A DNA stretch of 64,000 nucleotides from CAZZCU01 sp964652825 (GTDB taxonomy: Bacteria > Bdellovibrionota_B > Oligoflexia > Oligoflexales > CAZZCU01): assembly GCA_964652825.1 (NCBI GenBank), contig CAZZCU010000011.1, positions 1-64,000 on the forward strand, written 5' to 3'. Every line of letters starts with the position of its first letter. The stretch's first letter is position 1. A program made the translations under genes and the position numbers. Positions 1-9,625 of this stretch are shown piece after piece. The notes under the pieces were generated by a model, which made no database searches, was not told the DNA's origin, and worked only from the letters and a program-made list of their open reading frames with translations.

Positions 1-958
1 AGGTGGTGGATTTGTAAGGCTGATAATGCAGTTTTTCCGCGACCGCGGCTTTGGCCACACTGGCGCTGATGAAGTTATTGCGTGCCATCGCTTGTAGCAC
101 TTGTTTTTGTCGTGCCTTGGCGCGTGCCGGATGTTTGTGCGGGTTGTAATTGCTGGGCGATTGAAACAAGCCGGCGATCAACGCGAACTCCGCAAGACCC
201 AGCTGTTGCAGGTCTTTGCCAAAGTAACGTTGGGCCGCTGCGCCGACGCCATAAGCGCCGTTACCGAGAAACAAATTGTTTAAATACAGTTCGAGGATTT
301 TTTCTTTGCTAAGGCGGCTTTCTAGCTCTATGGCCAGCGAGACTTCCCGTAGTTTTCGGTCGATGGTTTTTTCGCGCGTTAATAAAAACTGGCGGATGAG
401 TTGCTGTGAGATCGTGCTCGCGCCCTGCGAGTATGGTTTGCCGGTAAGATGCACCAGAGTTGCGCGAGCGATGGCTTTAAGATCAACGCCGCGATGCGCA
501 AAGAAGTTGTGATCTTCAATGGCGATGACGGCCTGGATTAGTGGTTTTGGCATTTGTTCATATGCGACGAATACCTGATAGCGATCGAAGAACTCGCCGA
601 TTTTCTCGCCGTTGCGATCGAACACCAGAGTATTATCCGGTGATTGGTAATCGATGATGGTTTTCACCAGGGCTTTATTTTCATGCAGGCCCAATGCTTC
701 CAGGTATCGCCAGGCAGCAAAACCGGCGCCGGCCATCGTCATGCAGGCGACCACGACTGCGGCAATCACCAGGGAGCGTTTGCGATTCACGCGGCCGAGT
801 TTTTGTCGCAGAGATGTAGTTGTTGACGGTGTCAAGCGCGAGGCTTCCCAATGCTTTGCCGGTTCAAATAATGGATTTTGCGCGTCTGGGGCGATACCTG
901 CCCAATCGCGGCCGATCGTTGCTGATTTGCGTGTGAATTTATTAATAAATTTTAGCAT
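1..958 (-). CDS. Class A penicillin-binding protein, glycosyltransferase half (partial)
   Basis: Peptidoglycan glycosyltransferase (GT51) that polymerises lipid II at the outer face of the inner membrane. Only the first 319 codons are in the window; the C-terminal part, where the transpeptidase domain would lie, is beyond base 1. Visible in order: a cytoplasmic tail of about 70 residues, a transmembrane anchor (VIAAVVVACMTMAGAGFAAW), then the GT51 motifs EDHNFFAHRG with the catalytic Glu, GASTISQQL, RKLREVSLAIELE, and KEKILELYLN followed by GNGAYGVGAAA. The ATG at 958 gives the basic, soluble tail typical of PBP1a. Family assignment is firm; PBP1a versus PBP1b/1c subtype cannot be decided without the missing half. 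Confidence 0.93.
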   Translation of the reverse strand, partial: MLKFINKFTRKSATIGRDWAGIAPDAQNPLFEPAKHWEASRLTPSTTTSLRQKLGRVNRKRSLVIAAVVVACMTMAGAGFAAWRYLEALGLHENKALVKTIIDYQSPDNTLVFDRNGEKIGEFFDRYQVFVAYEQMPKPLIQAVIAIEDHNFFAHRGVDLKAIARATLVHLTGKPYSQGASTISQQLIRQFLLTREKTIDRKLREVSLAIELESRLSKEKILELYLNNLFLGNGAYGVGAAAQRYFGKDLQQLGLAEFALIAGLFQSPSNYNPHKHPARAKARQKQVLQAMARNNFISASVAKAAVAEKLHYQPYKSTT

Positions 959-1212
959 GGATTGTTCACCATTCGCAGCTCTCGAAAACCTGATGTTCAC
1001 TAATCTTTTCGGCAGCTTCCAGAAAACTTGAGATTTGTTCGCCGGAATGCACGGTTGGCTGTAAAACTCCTGCTTAAACAGTTAGTTAGCGCCGATGAAA
1101 ATTTTGCCGATAAAGACCAGGTATTTTTTGCCGATACCTAGCAACGAAGCGGTGGGCCAAGTGTAAAGCCTAAAAAGGTTACCGTTTGTTCGTGTAGAGG
1201 AATGTGCGCGGA

Positions 1213-2289
1213 ATGGAGCAGTCGACTAAACATCGCAAGATGAAGATTTTGCTAGTGGAGGACAAACCTGTCGAAGCTAAGCGAATCATCGCGCTTTTTG
1301 TCCAAACCGATGATGCTGAGACGGCGGCGGCGCAACTCTATGATTACGAAGTGACGGTAGTGACGAGTAGTACCAAGGCATTGCAGCGTTATCAAGAAAT
1401 ACATCCGGACCTGGTGCTTATCAGTACGATGCTTAAAGGTGCATCGGGCAAAGATATTTGCGAGGCCATTCGCGCCAATGAAGGTGAGCGGCACACGGGA
1501 ATTATTTTTATCGCGAGTAAGGTCGATAACACCGAGCAGTTGTCGGTTGAATGTCTAGAAATCGGCGCCGATGATTTTCTGCGTTTCGGTGGTTCGCAGC
1601 GCGAAATGTTGGCGCGAGTGAATGCAGTTTTACGTTTGAAAGCAATGACTGACGAGTTGCGTAGCGCCAATCATCGTTTGCAGTTGTTAAGTAACACCGA
1701 TGAGCTCACCGGCTTGCACAACATGCGTTCGTTCAACAAAGGTTTCATGGGTCTGTTGCGCGATTGTCGCGCGAATAATTCCGGACTCGGTGTGATTATG
1801 CTCGATCTGGATCATTTTAAGCAGGTAAATGACAACACCAATCATTTGATGGGCAGCTACGTGATCAGCGAAGTAGGCAAGCTGATTCGCCTGGGTCAGA
1901 TTCTGGATTCGGCTGATTGGCCGGCGCGCTATGGTGGCGACGAGTTTATCGTGGCCATACCGGCCGCGGATATCGAAGCAGTCAGACAAAAAGGCGAAGC
2001 GATCCGCGCTCTGATCGAGAAAGCGGCATTCATGCGTGATGGTAAGACCATTCAAATCACTACCAGCGTCGGAGTCTCCTGGGTCGCTCCCGGCTTCAAA
2101 GGCAAGGACGAAGATCCGATTAAAGCCGCCGACATGATGATGTATCAATCAAAGAAGGCCGGCCGTAATCGCGTTACTGCTTTGGTACTAGGGGATGCGG
2201 TTGATCTTGATCATATTTGTCGGACGTACCTGAGTGATGGGGATGCCGGCAGTGATGACGATAAGCTCCCCCGAGTTGACAACTTTTAA
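1213..2289 (+). CDS. GGDEF diguanylate cyclase with a degenerate receiver domain
   Basis: Predicted cyclic-di-GMP synthase of 358 residues. The N-terminal half is a response-regulator receiver fold (KILLVED at the start), but the phosphoacceptor position reads LVLIS instead of LVLLD, and the conserved Lys region reads ADDFLRFGG rather than DYLxKP. The C-terminal GGDEF domain has an intact active site (ARYGGDEF). The inhibitory I-site RxxD five residues before it is replaced by DSAD, so product feedback is probably absent. Start: ATG 1213 has AGAGG twelve bases upstream; an in-frame GTG at 1204 sits only three bases after the same AGAGG. The last 102 bases overlap the pyruvate kinase gene on the other strand. 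Activity as a cyclase is inferred from GGDEF; the receiver is unlikely to be phosphorylated. Confidence 0.9.
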   Translation: MEQSTKHRKMKILLVEDKPVEAKRIIALFVQTDDAETAAAQLYDYEVTVVTSSTKALQRYQEIHPDLVLISTMLKGASGKDICEAIRANEGERHTGIIFIASKVDNTEQLSVECLEIGADDFLRFGGSQREMLARVNAVLRLKAMTDELRSANHRLQLLSNTDELTGLHNMRSFNKGFMGLLRDCRANNSGLGVIMLDLDHFKQVNDNTNHLMGSYVISEVGKLIRLGQILDSADWPARYGGDEFIVAIPAADIEAVRQKGEAIRALIEKAAFMRDGKTIQITTSVGVSWVAPGFKGKDEDPIKAADMMMYQSKKAGRNRVTALVLGDAVDLDHICRTYLSDGDAGSDDDKLPRVDNF

Positions 2290-3684
2290 TTGCTTCAACG
2301 TGTTTGGTAAATCCTGCAACAACGTATCGGTATTATAGAACAGCGGATTCTGAATCCCGTAAACACCCCAGATCAATGACAGACGTTGCACAACATCCAG
2401 ACGCGGACTGATTGCGATAATAGCTGTTTTCGGGCGCCAGTGGGCAATCGAGCGCGCGATGTTGCCGGTCAATGTCAGGCAGACAATGGCTTTCGCCGCT
2501 AAAGAATCGGCGGCTTCGCAGGCCGCGCGGGCGATGGCTTCGTTCTCCGCCCAAGCTTCATTGGGTACGATTTCGTCTTCCAGATAGCGCATTGGTTTTT
2601 TAAAAGTCCAGGATTCGACTTGTTCAATGATCGAAGCCATGCGCGCCACTGATTCCACCGGATACTTGCCGCTCGCGCATTCGGCGGACAGCATCAAGCA
2701 GTCGGCGCCGTCCAAAACACCGTTAGCGACGTCCGCGACTTCGGAAATTGAGGCGCGCGGACTATGAATCATGGATTCCAGCATCTGTGTCGCGATAATC
2801 ACCGGCTTGCCGACTTTTGCCGCTGCTTCGATAATGCGCTTTTGGAAAGTTGGTACGCGTTCAACGTTACCTTCGACACCCAGATCGCCGCGCGCTACCA
2901 TCAAGCCGTCAGCTTCAGCGGCGATCGCATCGATCGTCTGAACCGCCGGCAGTTTTTCGATTTTAGCGATAACCGGCACGTCGGAGCCGAGTGCTTGGAT
3001 CATCATTTTGAGTTGACGCACATCTTCGGCGTCCTGAACGAAAGACAGGGCGACGAAATCAACGCGATTAGCAATGCCGAATAACAAATCGCGACTATCT
3101 TTCTCGGTCATTGCCGGCAGTGACAATTTTGCGTCAGGGAAATTCACGCCCTTGCGACTTTTCAGCAGACCGCCTTCTTTGGCGATAACGGAGACGCGAT
3201 TGTCGGTGATGGCGGTGATTTCAAAAATCAGCAAACCATCATCCATCATCACCCGCTGTCCGACGCGCACGTCATGCACCAGTTCACGGTAATCGATGGG
3301 AATGACTTTGGGATCGGTTTGTGCCGCGCCGTAAACAAGATCATAGGTTTCGCCGCTTTTTATCTCCTGAGGTTCGGTCAGCAATTTGCCGCAACGAATT
3401 TTGGGGCCTTGCAAATCCTGCAGAATAGCAACCTGACGACCTGTTTCGCGGGCGAGACGACGGACGATTTCGATATTGCGCGCATGCGTCGCATGATCAC
3501 CGTGCGAGAAATTCAGGCGCACGATGTTGATGCCGGCGGCGAACAGTTCGCGAATAACTTCCTCGCTCGACGAGGCTGGTCCAAGGGTGCCGACGATCTT
3601 ACAGTGACGGATTTTTTTGGAATTGCTGCCCAGAATATCGAGTTTGCTGGTCGATGTGGTCGCAATGTTGTGATTTTTTGTCAT
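2188..3684 (-). CDS. pyk: Pyruvate kinase
   Basis: Glycolytic enzyme converting phosphoenolpyruvate and ADP to pyruvate and ATP, cytoplasmic. Length 498 matches the family. Visible landmarks: KIVGTLGPASS near residue 29, the substrate-binding NIVRLNFSHGDH, LQDLQGPKIRCG, the catalytic region AKIEK, VARGDLGVE, the helix motif ATQMLESMI, and a C-terminal domain ending in GELIVITAGIP. About 20 residues precede the conserved start, a short non-conserved extension. The ATG at 3684 has only a weak CAGG upstream. Its 3' end overlaps the diguanylate cyclase gene; the overlapped segment still encodes the conserved C-terminal strand, so this stop is credible. Confidence 0.97.
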   Translation of the reverse strand: MTKNHNIATTSTSKLDILGSNSKKIRHCKIVGTLGPASSSEEVIRELFAAGINIVRLNFSHGDHATHARNIEIVRRLARETGRQVAILQDLQGPKIRCGKLLTEPQEIKSGETYDLVYGAAQTDPKVIPIDYRELVHDVRVGQRVMMDDGLLIFEITAITDNRVSVIAKEGGLLKSRKGVNFPDAKLSLPAMTEKDSRDLLFGIANRVDFVALSFVQDAEDVRQLKMMIQALGSDVPVIAKIEKLPAVQTIDAIAAEADGLMVARGDLGVEGNVERVPTFQKRIIEAAAKVGKPVIIATQMLESMIHSPRASISEVADVANGVLDGADCLMLSAECASGKYPVESVARMASIIEQVESWTFKKPMRYLEDEIVPNEAWAENEAIARAACEAADSLAAKAIVCLTLTGNIARSIAHWRPKTAIIAISPRLDVVQRLSLIWGVYGIQNPLFYNTDTLLQDLPNTLKQLKVVNSGELIVITAGIPITQVRPTNMIKINRIP

Positions 3685-3832
3685 TAAATGCCTGTTGGGT
3701 GATCGCTAAATGAGCCGGGATTTGGTTGCGTATATCCTGCGTTAGCCTCGGTTAGGGGGTTCGGACCATGCCGACATCGTACTAAATGAGTTGGGAATTT
3801 CTACCGAAAACTAGTTGGTGGAGGTCCAGGAT

Positions 3833-6800
3833 TTGTCGAATACCCGTCATACCGCCGTCAGCCGCCTGGTCGGGCGCAATATTGCCGACCGTTACTGTAT
3901 CACCGGTGAGATCGGTGTTGGTGGCATGGGCCGTGTATTCCGCGCTATTCCTTTCGACGATCCGTCGCACGATGTTGCGATTAAAGTTATTTTGCGTGAT
4001 CGTCGGCTGAGCTCCGAGGATCTCTTGCGCTTCCAAAAAGAAGCGGCGCTAATGGCGCGTTTGCATCATCCCAACATTATCTGTTTTCACGAGCTAGGCT
4101 TGTTAGGCAGTAAAAACGCCGAGGGCAAAGCTGAGATCGGCAGCGGCTACTACATCGTCATGGAAGTCGCCAACGGCATGAATCTCAAGGAAAGCCTCGG
4201 ACGTGACGGCCGCAAAGATCTCGCCTTTTTCTTTGAGGTCGGCTTGCAGGTCAGCGCGGCTTTGGATTACACACATGGCAAAAACATCATTCATCGCGAC
4301 ATCAAGCCACAGAATATTATCGTCGGTAGCAGCTCGATCGGTAATCGTAGCGTCTCGGTGAAAGTTTTGGATTTTGGCGTCGCGCGGCTCGTGGATGTGA
4401 TGCAGTCATCCGATGGCACTGCGCGCGAGGCGTTTGAAGACATTGCCGGCACACCGCTGTATATGGCGCCCGAGCAGACTAATCTGCTTAAAGCTCCCAA
4501 AGATCATCGTATTGATTTGTACTCGCTTGGTTGCGTGTTGTACGAGATTCTTGCCGGTCGACCGCCGTTCACCGCCAGCACGCGCGAGAAGCTGGAGCGC
4601 GAACATGTTTACACCAATCCCGAACCACTGCGATCGCTACGCCCGGATATTCCGCTGATTATAGAGCAAATTGTGCACAAGCTGCTGGCGAAACACCCCG
4701 ACGAGCGTTATCAGACCGCTTTCGCTTTGATTTCTGATCTCCTTAAAGCCAGACGACGTTTGGAGCGTTCACGCAACGCGATGATTTCTTTCCCGCTCGG
4801 TCTTACCGATCGTTTTCAGGCAGTGTCGGCACAGCTGGAGTTAGTGGGGCGTGATCAGGAGCTGAGCTCGTTAATCGCCAGTTACGCTGCGGCCTCCAAG
4901 GAACGCGGTCGCAGTCGTTTGACGGTTATTCATGGCGCGCCTGGTACAGGCAAGACGCGTCTGCTGGCGGAATTTCGTAATTATCTGAGCAATCGTAAAA
5001 TACGTTTCGTCAGCACCAGCTTCTCCAAACACGAGAACGCCTTGCCGTTCAATGCCTTGGCAAATGGTTTTAACGAATATCTGATTCGCGTCCGTAAGAC
5101 GCAGCCGCATGAAGCAGAAGAATTGCGACGTAAAATTAAAACCGTACTCGGACCGGTTGGTCATCAGGTAGCCGCGGTTGTTCCTGGTTTAAAACCGTTT
5201 ATTTCCGATGAGTTGGAAAAAGAAGCGGACTTGCCCGATGACGAGAATTTTCAGAACTTCGCCAAAGGCTTTTCAGATTTCACCCGCTGTTTGGCTACTG
5301 ATAATCAGCCGGTAGTATTTATCTTTGATGATCTACAGTGGGCTGATGAAAAAAGCCTGGAGCTGATCGATCAGTTTTTCAGCCACAATAACTCGCAACC
5401 GTTCTTCATGGTGATCAGTCATCGACCGGTGAAGAATATTCAGAATCAGCGCTTTGGCTTGTTTATCGAGAAATTCCGCAAACTGCGTCGGCGTTTTGAG
5501 GAAATGGAACTATGCCCATTGGAGCCGGACGCCGTGGTGCGCATGGTCGGTCACATGCTTGATTCTGAGGAGAGCGTGACGCCGGCTCTGGTCGAGTATT
5601 TAACGCAACGTACTAGTAATAATCCTATGCACATGGTGGAGTTGGTGCGGACCCTGGTTGCGCGCGATTTGATTCAGCTGCGATCACGCAATGGCGTGTG
5701 GGAATACGATATGACCGCGATCGCCGCCGCCAAAATTTCTTTGGAAACGGTGGATCTGGTTCTCAGTCGTCTTCAGGATTTCGCTGCTTATGATCGCGAA
5801 GTACTGGAAGTCGCTGCGGCCGCGGGTCTTACTTTTCAGTACGATCTATTACTATTGAAGGACTCGCAACATCCCGAGTTGGTGCAGGCGGCTTTGCAGC
5901 ATGCAATTGATGAAGGTATTGTCAATCGTACCCGCGATGAGGACAATGAATGGCAGCTTGGCAAGAGCTACATTTTCTCACATCCGCGTGCACGCGAAAC
6001 TATTTACGATGATATCGACGCGGAGCGTCGCCACCAGTTGCATGCCGAGATTCTTGAGCGACTGGAACAGGTTGCTGTCCCGGCAAATACCAAGATGGTC
6101 TTTGCGCTTGCCCACCACATCAATCGTGCTTATGAATCCGACGGCATAATTGCCGATGCGAATGTGTTGCGACGTTGTCTTCGTTACAATGTCGCCGCTG
6201 GTCAGGTGGCTTGGGATTCTGGTTCGTGGCAATCGGCGCAAAGATACTACGAGAATGCTTACCGCCTAGCGCAAAACAACGCCAATGCCGCGACAGTGAC
6301 GGAGCGCGTGGAGATTATCGAGGGGTTGGCGGATTTGCTGGCGGTGCAGAAACGGCACGGTGATGCTATTCGTCGTTACCAGGAGTTGATGGCTATTCCG
6401 CTGCAACCCGAAGATCGTGCACGTTTGGTTTATAAGATGTCTTACTACCGCATCGTCAGCGGTATTGTCACGGAAACCATGAAAAGCATTCGCGCGAATT
6501 TCGCCGATCTTGGCTTGCCATTCGCGCAAGAAACCGTGTGGAATTATGTTAAGGCCTTTGCTTCCTTGCTTTGGGATATCGTTCCACGTCGCATGGAAAA
6601 TCACCGGCTTTATAAGATGCTGGTGAGCGCCTATCACATGGGTCGCAATGGTAGCGAAAAGTTGCGTAAGCGATATGCATATCTACAGACCTATGATCTG
6701 GCGGCTCAGGTATATCTGCGCGAAAATCCAGGCTTGGCGTTGCTCAGTCATCAGGCCGGCTTTGAGGCAGCGACAAACAAAAAAGTTGGTGCTGAAATAC

Positions 6801-9367
6801 TGATCAAGAACGTTGTTCATCGTGCTTATCTTTTGGGTTACCTCGGTTTTGGCCGTATCGGCTTTGGCGTGATCGAACGCGCCGCCAAGGTTGCCAAGTC
6901 GCTCCAGGATCGTCGCCTGTACGGCTATATCAGCATGTATCGCGTGCTGTTTCTGGATTACACGTATGATAAACAGGAAGAAATCGATGTTAACTTTAAG
7001 ACCGCGCAGCGTTATCTGACGCCGCATGACAATCGTATTCTGTACGGGACTGGTTTGATTTTTGCCATGTATCGCGCACTACTGCGCGCTGATATTGACG
7101 AAGTTCGACGGTTGAAAGATCAAGTTCCTGAACAAGTACCGACGCGTAACTGGTTAAGTCCGCGTGCGATGTCAGTATATTTCTATGCGTTGTTATTGGG
7201 TGATAGTCGCGATCAGATCGTCAAGGAAGGCGAGCGGTATTTGGAGAGGCGTCGGCTTAAATCAGGTCGCACCGACGATTTGTTCGTGCGTATGATCAAC
7301 GCCATGGTGACTTTTGCCAAAGGTGAAATCGATAAGACCCGTGAGTATTTTACCATTCTGACCAGTAACTTTGTCGCTGGCAAACGTCGCGAATTCCTGT
7401 TGCCATTCGAGGAGGATTTCGTCGCGCTCTTTGCCTATACCTTCCCATTATTGTTTGAGCAGGAATACGGTCGTCGTCTGATGCGCGATGCGGAGATCGA
7501 ACAGCTATGGCAGCAATTGCGGCAACGCGTGAACAAAATTCGCGGTCATCGCCGGGGTATCACTCGCCTATTGGTGGCGCGCTCGCGTGATGTATTGGGG
7601 CGGGGAAATGTCAAAACACTCTACGATCAGGCGCTGCGGTCGGCCAAAGCGTCCTCGAATCATCTCGTCCAGATTTTCGCGTTGCTCTGGTTTGGCGATC
7701 ATTTAATTACCCGCGAGTCAAAAGCGCGCAAAGACTATATTAAGCAGGCTCACGATCTGGCGGTAGAGATGCGCTTAAAAGCGTTGACCGAGTACACCGA
7801 AAAACTCATGGACCAACGACGGATTCAGTTTAAGAAAGCCTCGTTCGAGTTGGTTGCCTCCAGTCGCGTTAGCGGTAATGCCAGCAACGGGACCAAGCTG
7901 GTGCAGGAGCATTTGGCACACATCGTTGATGTTATACAAATTGATTCGGCCATCGAGCAGAATGTCGAAGAAAGTTTGCACGTCTTAAAACGTCACTATG
8001 ACTTTGAGCATGCGCATTGCATCGTTGCCAGTACGGACGAGGATAAGCTGAATATTCTCTATCCGCATGTCAGTGAGCGTGACAGCGATGAAATCCTGCG
8101 TTACATCGCGCCTTATCTGAATATTCGTTCAACGTTGTTTCTGCCGGCGAGCGATGCTCCCTGGGTTCAACACGCGGAGCACTTTGCGCATCCTGAACGA
8201 ACGGCACCCCGTCGGGCGGCACGGGCAATTCAGGAATCGACTTTTGCCGCGGATATATCCGACTCGACCGCGTTTGGCGACGAGAATGTTGAGCGCACGA
8301 TTGTTCTGGAGTCACCGGATATTGATACCACTATCGACGCCGCGGCCACCGAGGCTACACAGCCCAACGTAGATGGTACGCAGGTCAACACCAATCGCAA
8401 TCGGATCATCATGGGCAAGTTGAGTATGAATGCTTTGATCCCGATGCGCGCAACCAATGGGAACTTCGGCGTTCTATTTGTGGAAGGCATCGATCTCAGT
8501 CATCGCGAGTCGTCACAATATCGCCATGAGTTGGATAGTTTTGGTGGGCAAATGGGTATTCTGATTGAGCGTAAACAGCCGCAGCTGGTGGCGGCGACAC
8601 TACCGGAGCATGGTCAGACGATTTCCTTATCGGCGGTGTTTCTGCCGGGCCAGTACACTCTGGAGCCGTGTTCGTGGCTGCGGACCTGGTCCTATGGCCG
8701 TTTGCGCGCCAATCGGGAGGCTGTGTGGTACTTGGGCCTTGATCTTGGTGATGACAACTATTTGCTCGCTTATGTTCGCTTCAACGGACCGCAGCAGATT
8801 CGCGAGCGATTAAGCGCGGTGATTTGGCACCAATTGCTGGTGACGCGCGCGTTGTTGAAAGCATCGGGACGCAGCAGTTTTGACACGCAGGAGATTCGCG
8901 ATGATCTGGTCGCGGCATTGACGTGCGTGAAAGGCGTGCGTGAATTACACGGTGTGGCCCTGGCGTTTACCATCTTTAATCGTTCCAAGAAAACCGCGCA
9001 AAGCGGGCATTTTGGTCCCTCGCGTCCGGTGGTGCTCGGTCAGAACAATCAGGTGACGCCGCAGAATGATGTGGTGCTGAGTCTCGCCAATGGTCTTGAC
9101 CTGCGTTACTGGAGCGTCACTGCCGCCATGAGCGGCTTGCATGCATACTTGATGACACATGATTCAAGCAAAATTGACACGAATCCAATCGAAAGCCTGT
9201 CCAAAGCCTTCAAGACCAGTCTGGTCGAGGCAAAGCCAGGATACGATATGCATAAGCTGATGGAAAAACTCATCGTGTCGGAGAATATGCCCCGCTATTA
9301 TGTGGCAACCATTCTTCAGGATGAGGAGGTTGTTAACAAGGAAGAGTCCTTGCCGCTTGCGCAGTAG
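3833..9367 (+). CDS. Giant serine/threonine protein kinase with AAA ATPase, GAF and SpoIIE-like region
   Basis: Signalling protein of 1844 residues. Domain order from the sequence: Hanks-type kinase (residues about 20-290) with glycine loop GVGGMG, VAIK lysine, HRDIKPQN catalytic loop and DFG, all intact; an AAA/NTPase region with Walker A GAPGTGKT near residue 369 and Walker B VVFIFDDLQWAD near 495; a long helical, TPR-like stretch (about 700-1340); a GAF-like region (about 1360-1580) ending ALIPMRA then GVLFVEGIDL; and a C-terminal segment (about 1600-1780) whose SGHFGPSRPVVL resembles the AGHNPPLLL strand of SpoIIE/PP2C phosphatases. The phosphatase metal aspartates are not apparent. Start: GGAGG at 3820-3824 is eight bases before TTG 3833; TTG 3815 and GTG 3818 overlap the Shine-Dalgarno. 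The gene is followed 37 bases later by tatA. Confidence 0.92.
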   Translation: MSNTRHTAVSRLVGRNIADRYCITGEIGVGGMGRVFRAIPFDDPSHDVAIKVILRDRRLSSEDLLRFQKEAALMARLHHPNIICFHELGLLGSKNAEGKAEIGSGYYIVMEVANGMNLKESLGRDGRKDLAFFFEVGLQVSAALDYTHGKNIIHRDIKPQNIIVGSSSIGNRSVSVKVLDFGVARLVDVMQSSDGTAREAFEDIAGTPLYMAPEQTNLLKAPKDHRIDLYSLGCVLYEILAGRPPFTASTREKLEREHVYTNPEPLRSLRPDIPLIIEQIVHKLLAKHPDERYQTAFALISDLLKARRRLERSRNAMISFPLGLTDRFQAVSAQLELVGRDQELSSLIASYAAASKERGRSRLTVIHGAPGTGKTRLLAEFRNYLSNRKIRFVSTSFSKHENALPFNALANGFNEYLIRVRKTQPHEAEELRRKIKTVLGPVGHQVAAVVPGLKPFISDELEKEADLPDDENFQNFAKGFSDFTRCLATDNQPVVFIFDDLQWADEKSLELIDQFFSHNNSQPFFMVISHRPVKNIQNQRFGLFIEKFRKLRRRFEEMELCPLEPDAVVRMVGHMLDSEESVTPALVEYLTQRTSNNPMHMVELVRTLVARDLIQLRSRNGVWEYDMTAIAAAKISLETVDLVLSRLQDFAAYDREVLEVAAAAGLTFQYDLLLLKDSQHPELVQAALQHAIDEGIVNRTRDEDNEWQLGKSYIFSHPRARETIYDDIDAERRHQLHAEILERLEQVAVPANTKMVFALAHHINRAYESDGIIADANVLRRCLRYNVAAGQVAWDSGSWQSAQRYYENAYRLAQNNANAATVTERVEIIEGLADLLAVQKRHGDAIRRYQELMAIPLQPEDRARLVYKMSYYRIVSGIVTETMKSIRANFADLGLPFAQETVWNYVKAFASLLWDIVPRRMENHRLYKMLVSAYHMGRNGSEKLRKRYAYLQTYDLAAQVYLRENPGLALLSHQAGFEAATNKKVGAEILIKNVVHRAYLLGYLGFGRIGFGVIERAAKVAKSLQDRRLYGYISMYRVLFLDYTYDKQEEIDVNFKTAQRYLTPHDNRILYGTGLIFAMYRALLRADIDEVRRLKDQVPEQVPTRNWLSPRAMSVYFYALLLGDSRDQIVKEGERYLERRRLKSGRTDDLFVRMINAMVTFAKGEIDKTREYFTILTSNFVAGKRREFLLPFEEDFVALFAYTFPLLFEQEYGRRLMRDAEIEQLWQQLRQRVNKIRGHRRGITRLLVARSRDVLGRGNVKTLYDQALRSAKASSNHLVQIFALLWFGDHLITRESKARKDYIKQAHDLAVEMRLKALTEYTEKLMDQRRIQFKKASFELVASSRVSGNASNGTKLVQEHLAHIVDVIQIDSAIEQNVEESLHVLKRHYDFEHAHCIVASTDEDKLNILYPHVSERDSDEILRYIAPYLNIRSTLFLPASDAPWVQHAEHFAHPERTAPRRAARAIQESTFAADISDSTAFGDENVERTIVLESPDIDTTIDAAATEATQPNVDGTQVNTNRNRIIMGKLSMNALIPMRATNGNFGVLFVEGIDLSHRESSQYRHELDSFGGQMGILIERKQPQLVAATLPEHGQTISLSAVFLPGQYTLEPCSWLRTWSYGRLRANREAVWYLGLDLGDDNYLLAYVRFNGPQQIRERLSAVIWHQLLVTRALLKASGRSSFDTQEIRDDLVAALTCVKGVRELHGVALAFTIFNRSKKTAQSGHFGPSRPVVLGQNNQVTPQNDVVLSLANGLDLRYWSVTAAMSGLHAYLMTHDSSKIDTNPIESLSKAFKTSLVEAKPGYDMHKLMEKLIVSENMPRYYVATILQDEEVVNKEESLPLAQ

Positions 9368-9404
9368 GGTTGTAACTTGAGTGAATCAAAGGAGGATCAT
9401 AGCT

Positions 9405-9611
9405 ATGTCTATGCCAGGTATTACTGAACTGTTAGTTATTTTCGCCATCGTCATGGTGTTATTCGGTGCGCGGCGTTTACCGCAACTGGGCGGGGCGATC
9501 GGTGAAAGCATTCGTAATTTTCGTAAGGGTATTAAAGAACCGGATGAGGCGCAGAAATCGCTCGCCGGTGATAAGAAGGATTCTGACCACAGTCATCCCG
9601 ATCAGCCCTGA
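9405..9611 (+). CDS. tatA: Twin-arginine translocase subunit TatA
   Basis: Pore-forming subunit of the Tat system, which exports folded proteins across the inner membrane. Only 68 residues: a short hydrophobic helix (ITELLVIFAIVMVLFGA), the hinge FGARRLP, an amphipathic helix (LGGAIGESIRNFRKG) and a charged tail, the standard TatA layout. AAAGGAGG ends nine bases before ATG 9405; the longer GTG start at 9381 would add eight residues lying over the Shine-Dalgarno and is rejected. No tatB or tatC is in the window. It sits between the large kinase and the paired ArsA-like ATPases; the next gene begins 14 bases after its stop, suggesting cotranscription. Confidence 0.93.
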   Translation: MSMPGITELLVIFAIVMVLFGARRLPQLGGAIGESIRNFRKGIKEPDEAQKSLAGDKKDSDHSHPDQP

Positions 9612-9625
9612 GGTTTCACGTCGTT

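Noticed and set aside
1687..2148. 153-codon minus-strand frame inside the GGDEF gene
   Set aside because: Shadow frame; the plus strand holds the conserved GGDEF domain and no homology is seen on the minus strand.
9381..9404. Longer start for tatA adding eight residues
   Set aside because: The added codons overlie AAAGGAGG, which is perfectly spaced for ATG 9405.
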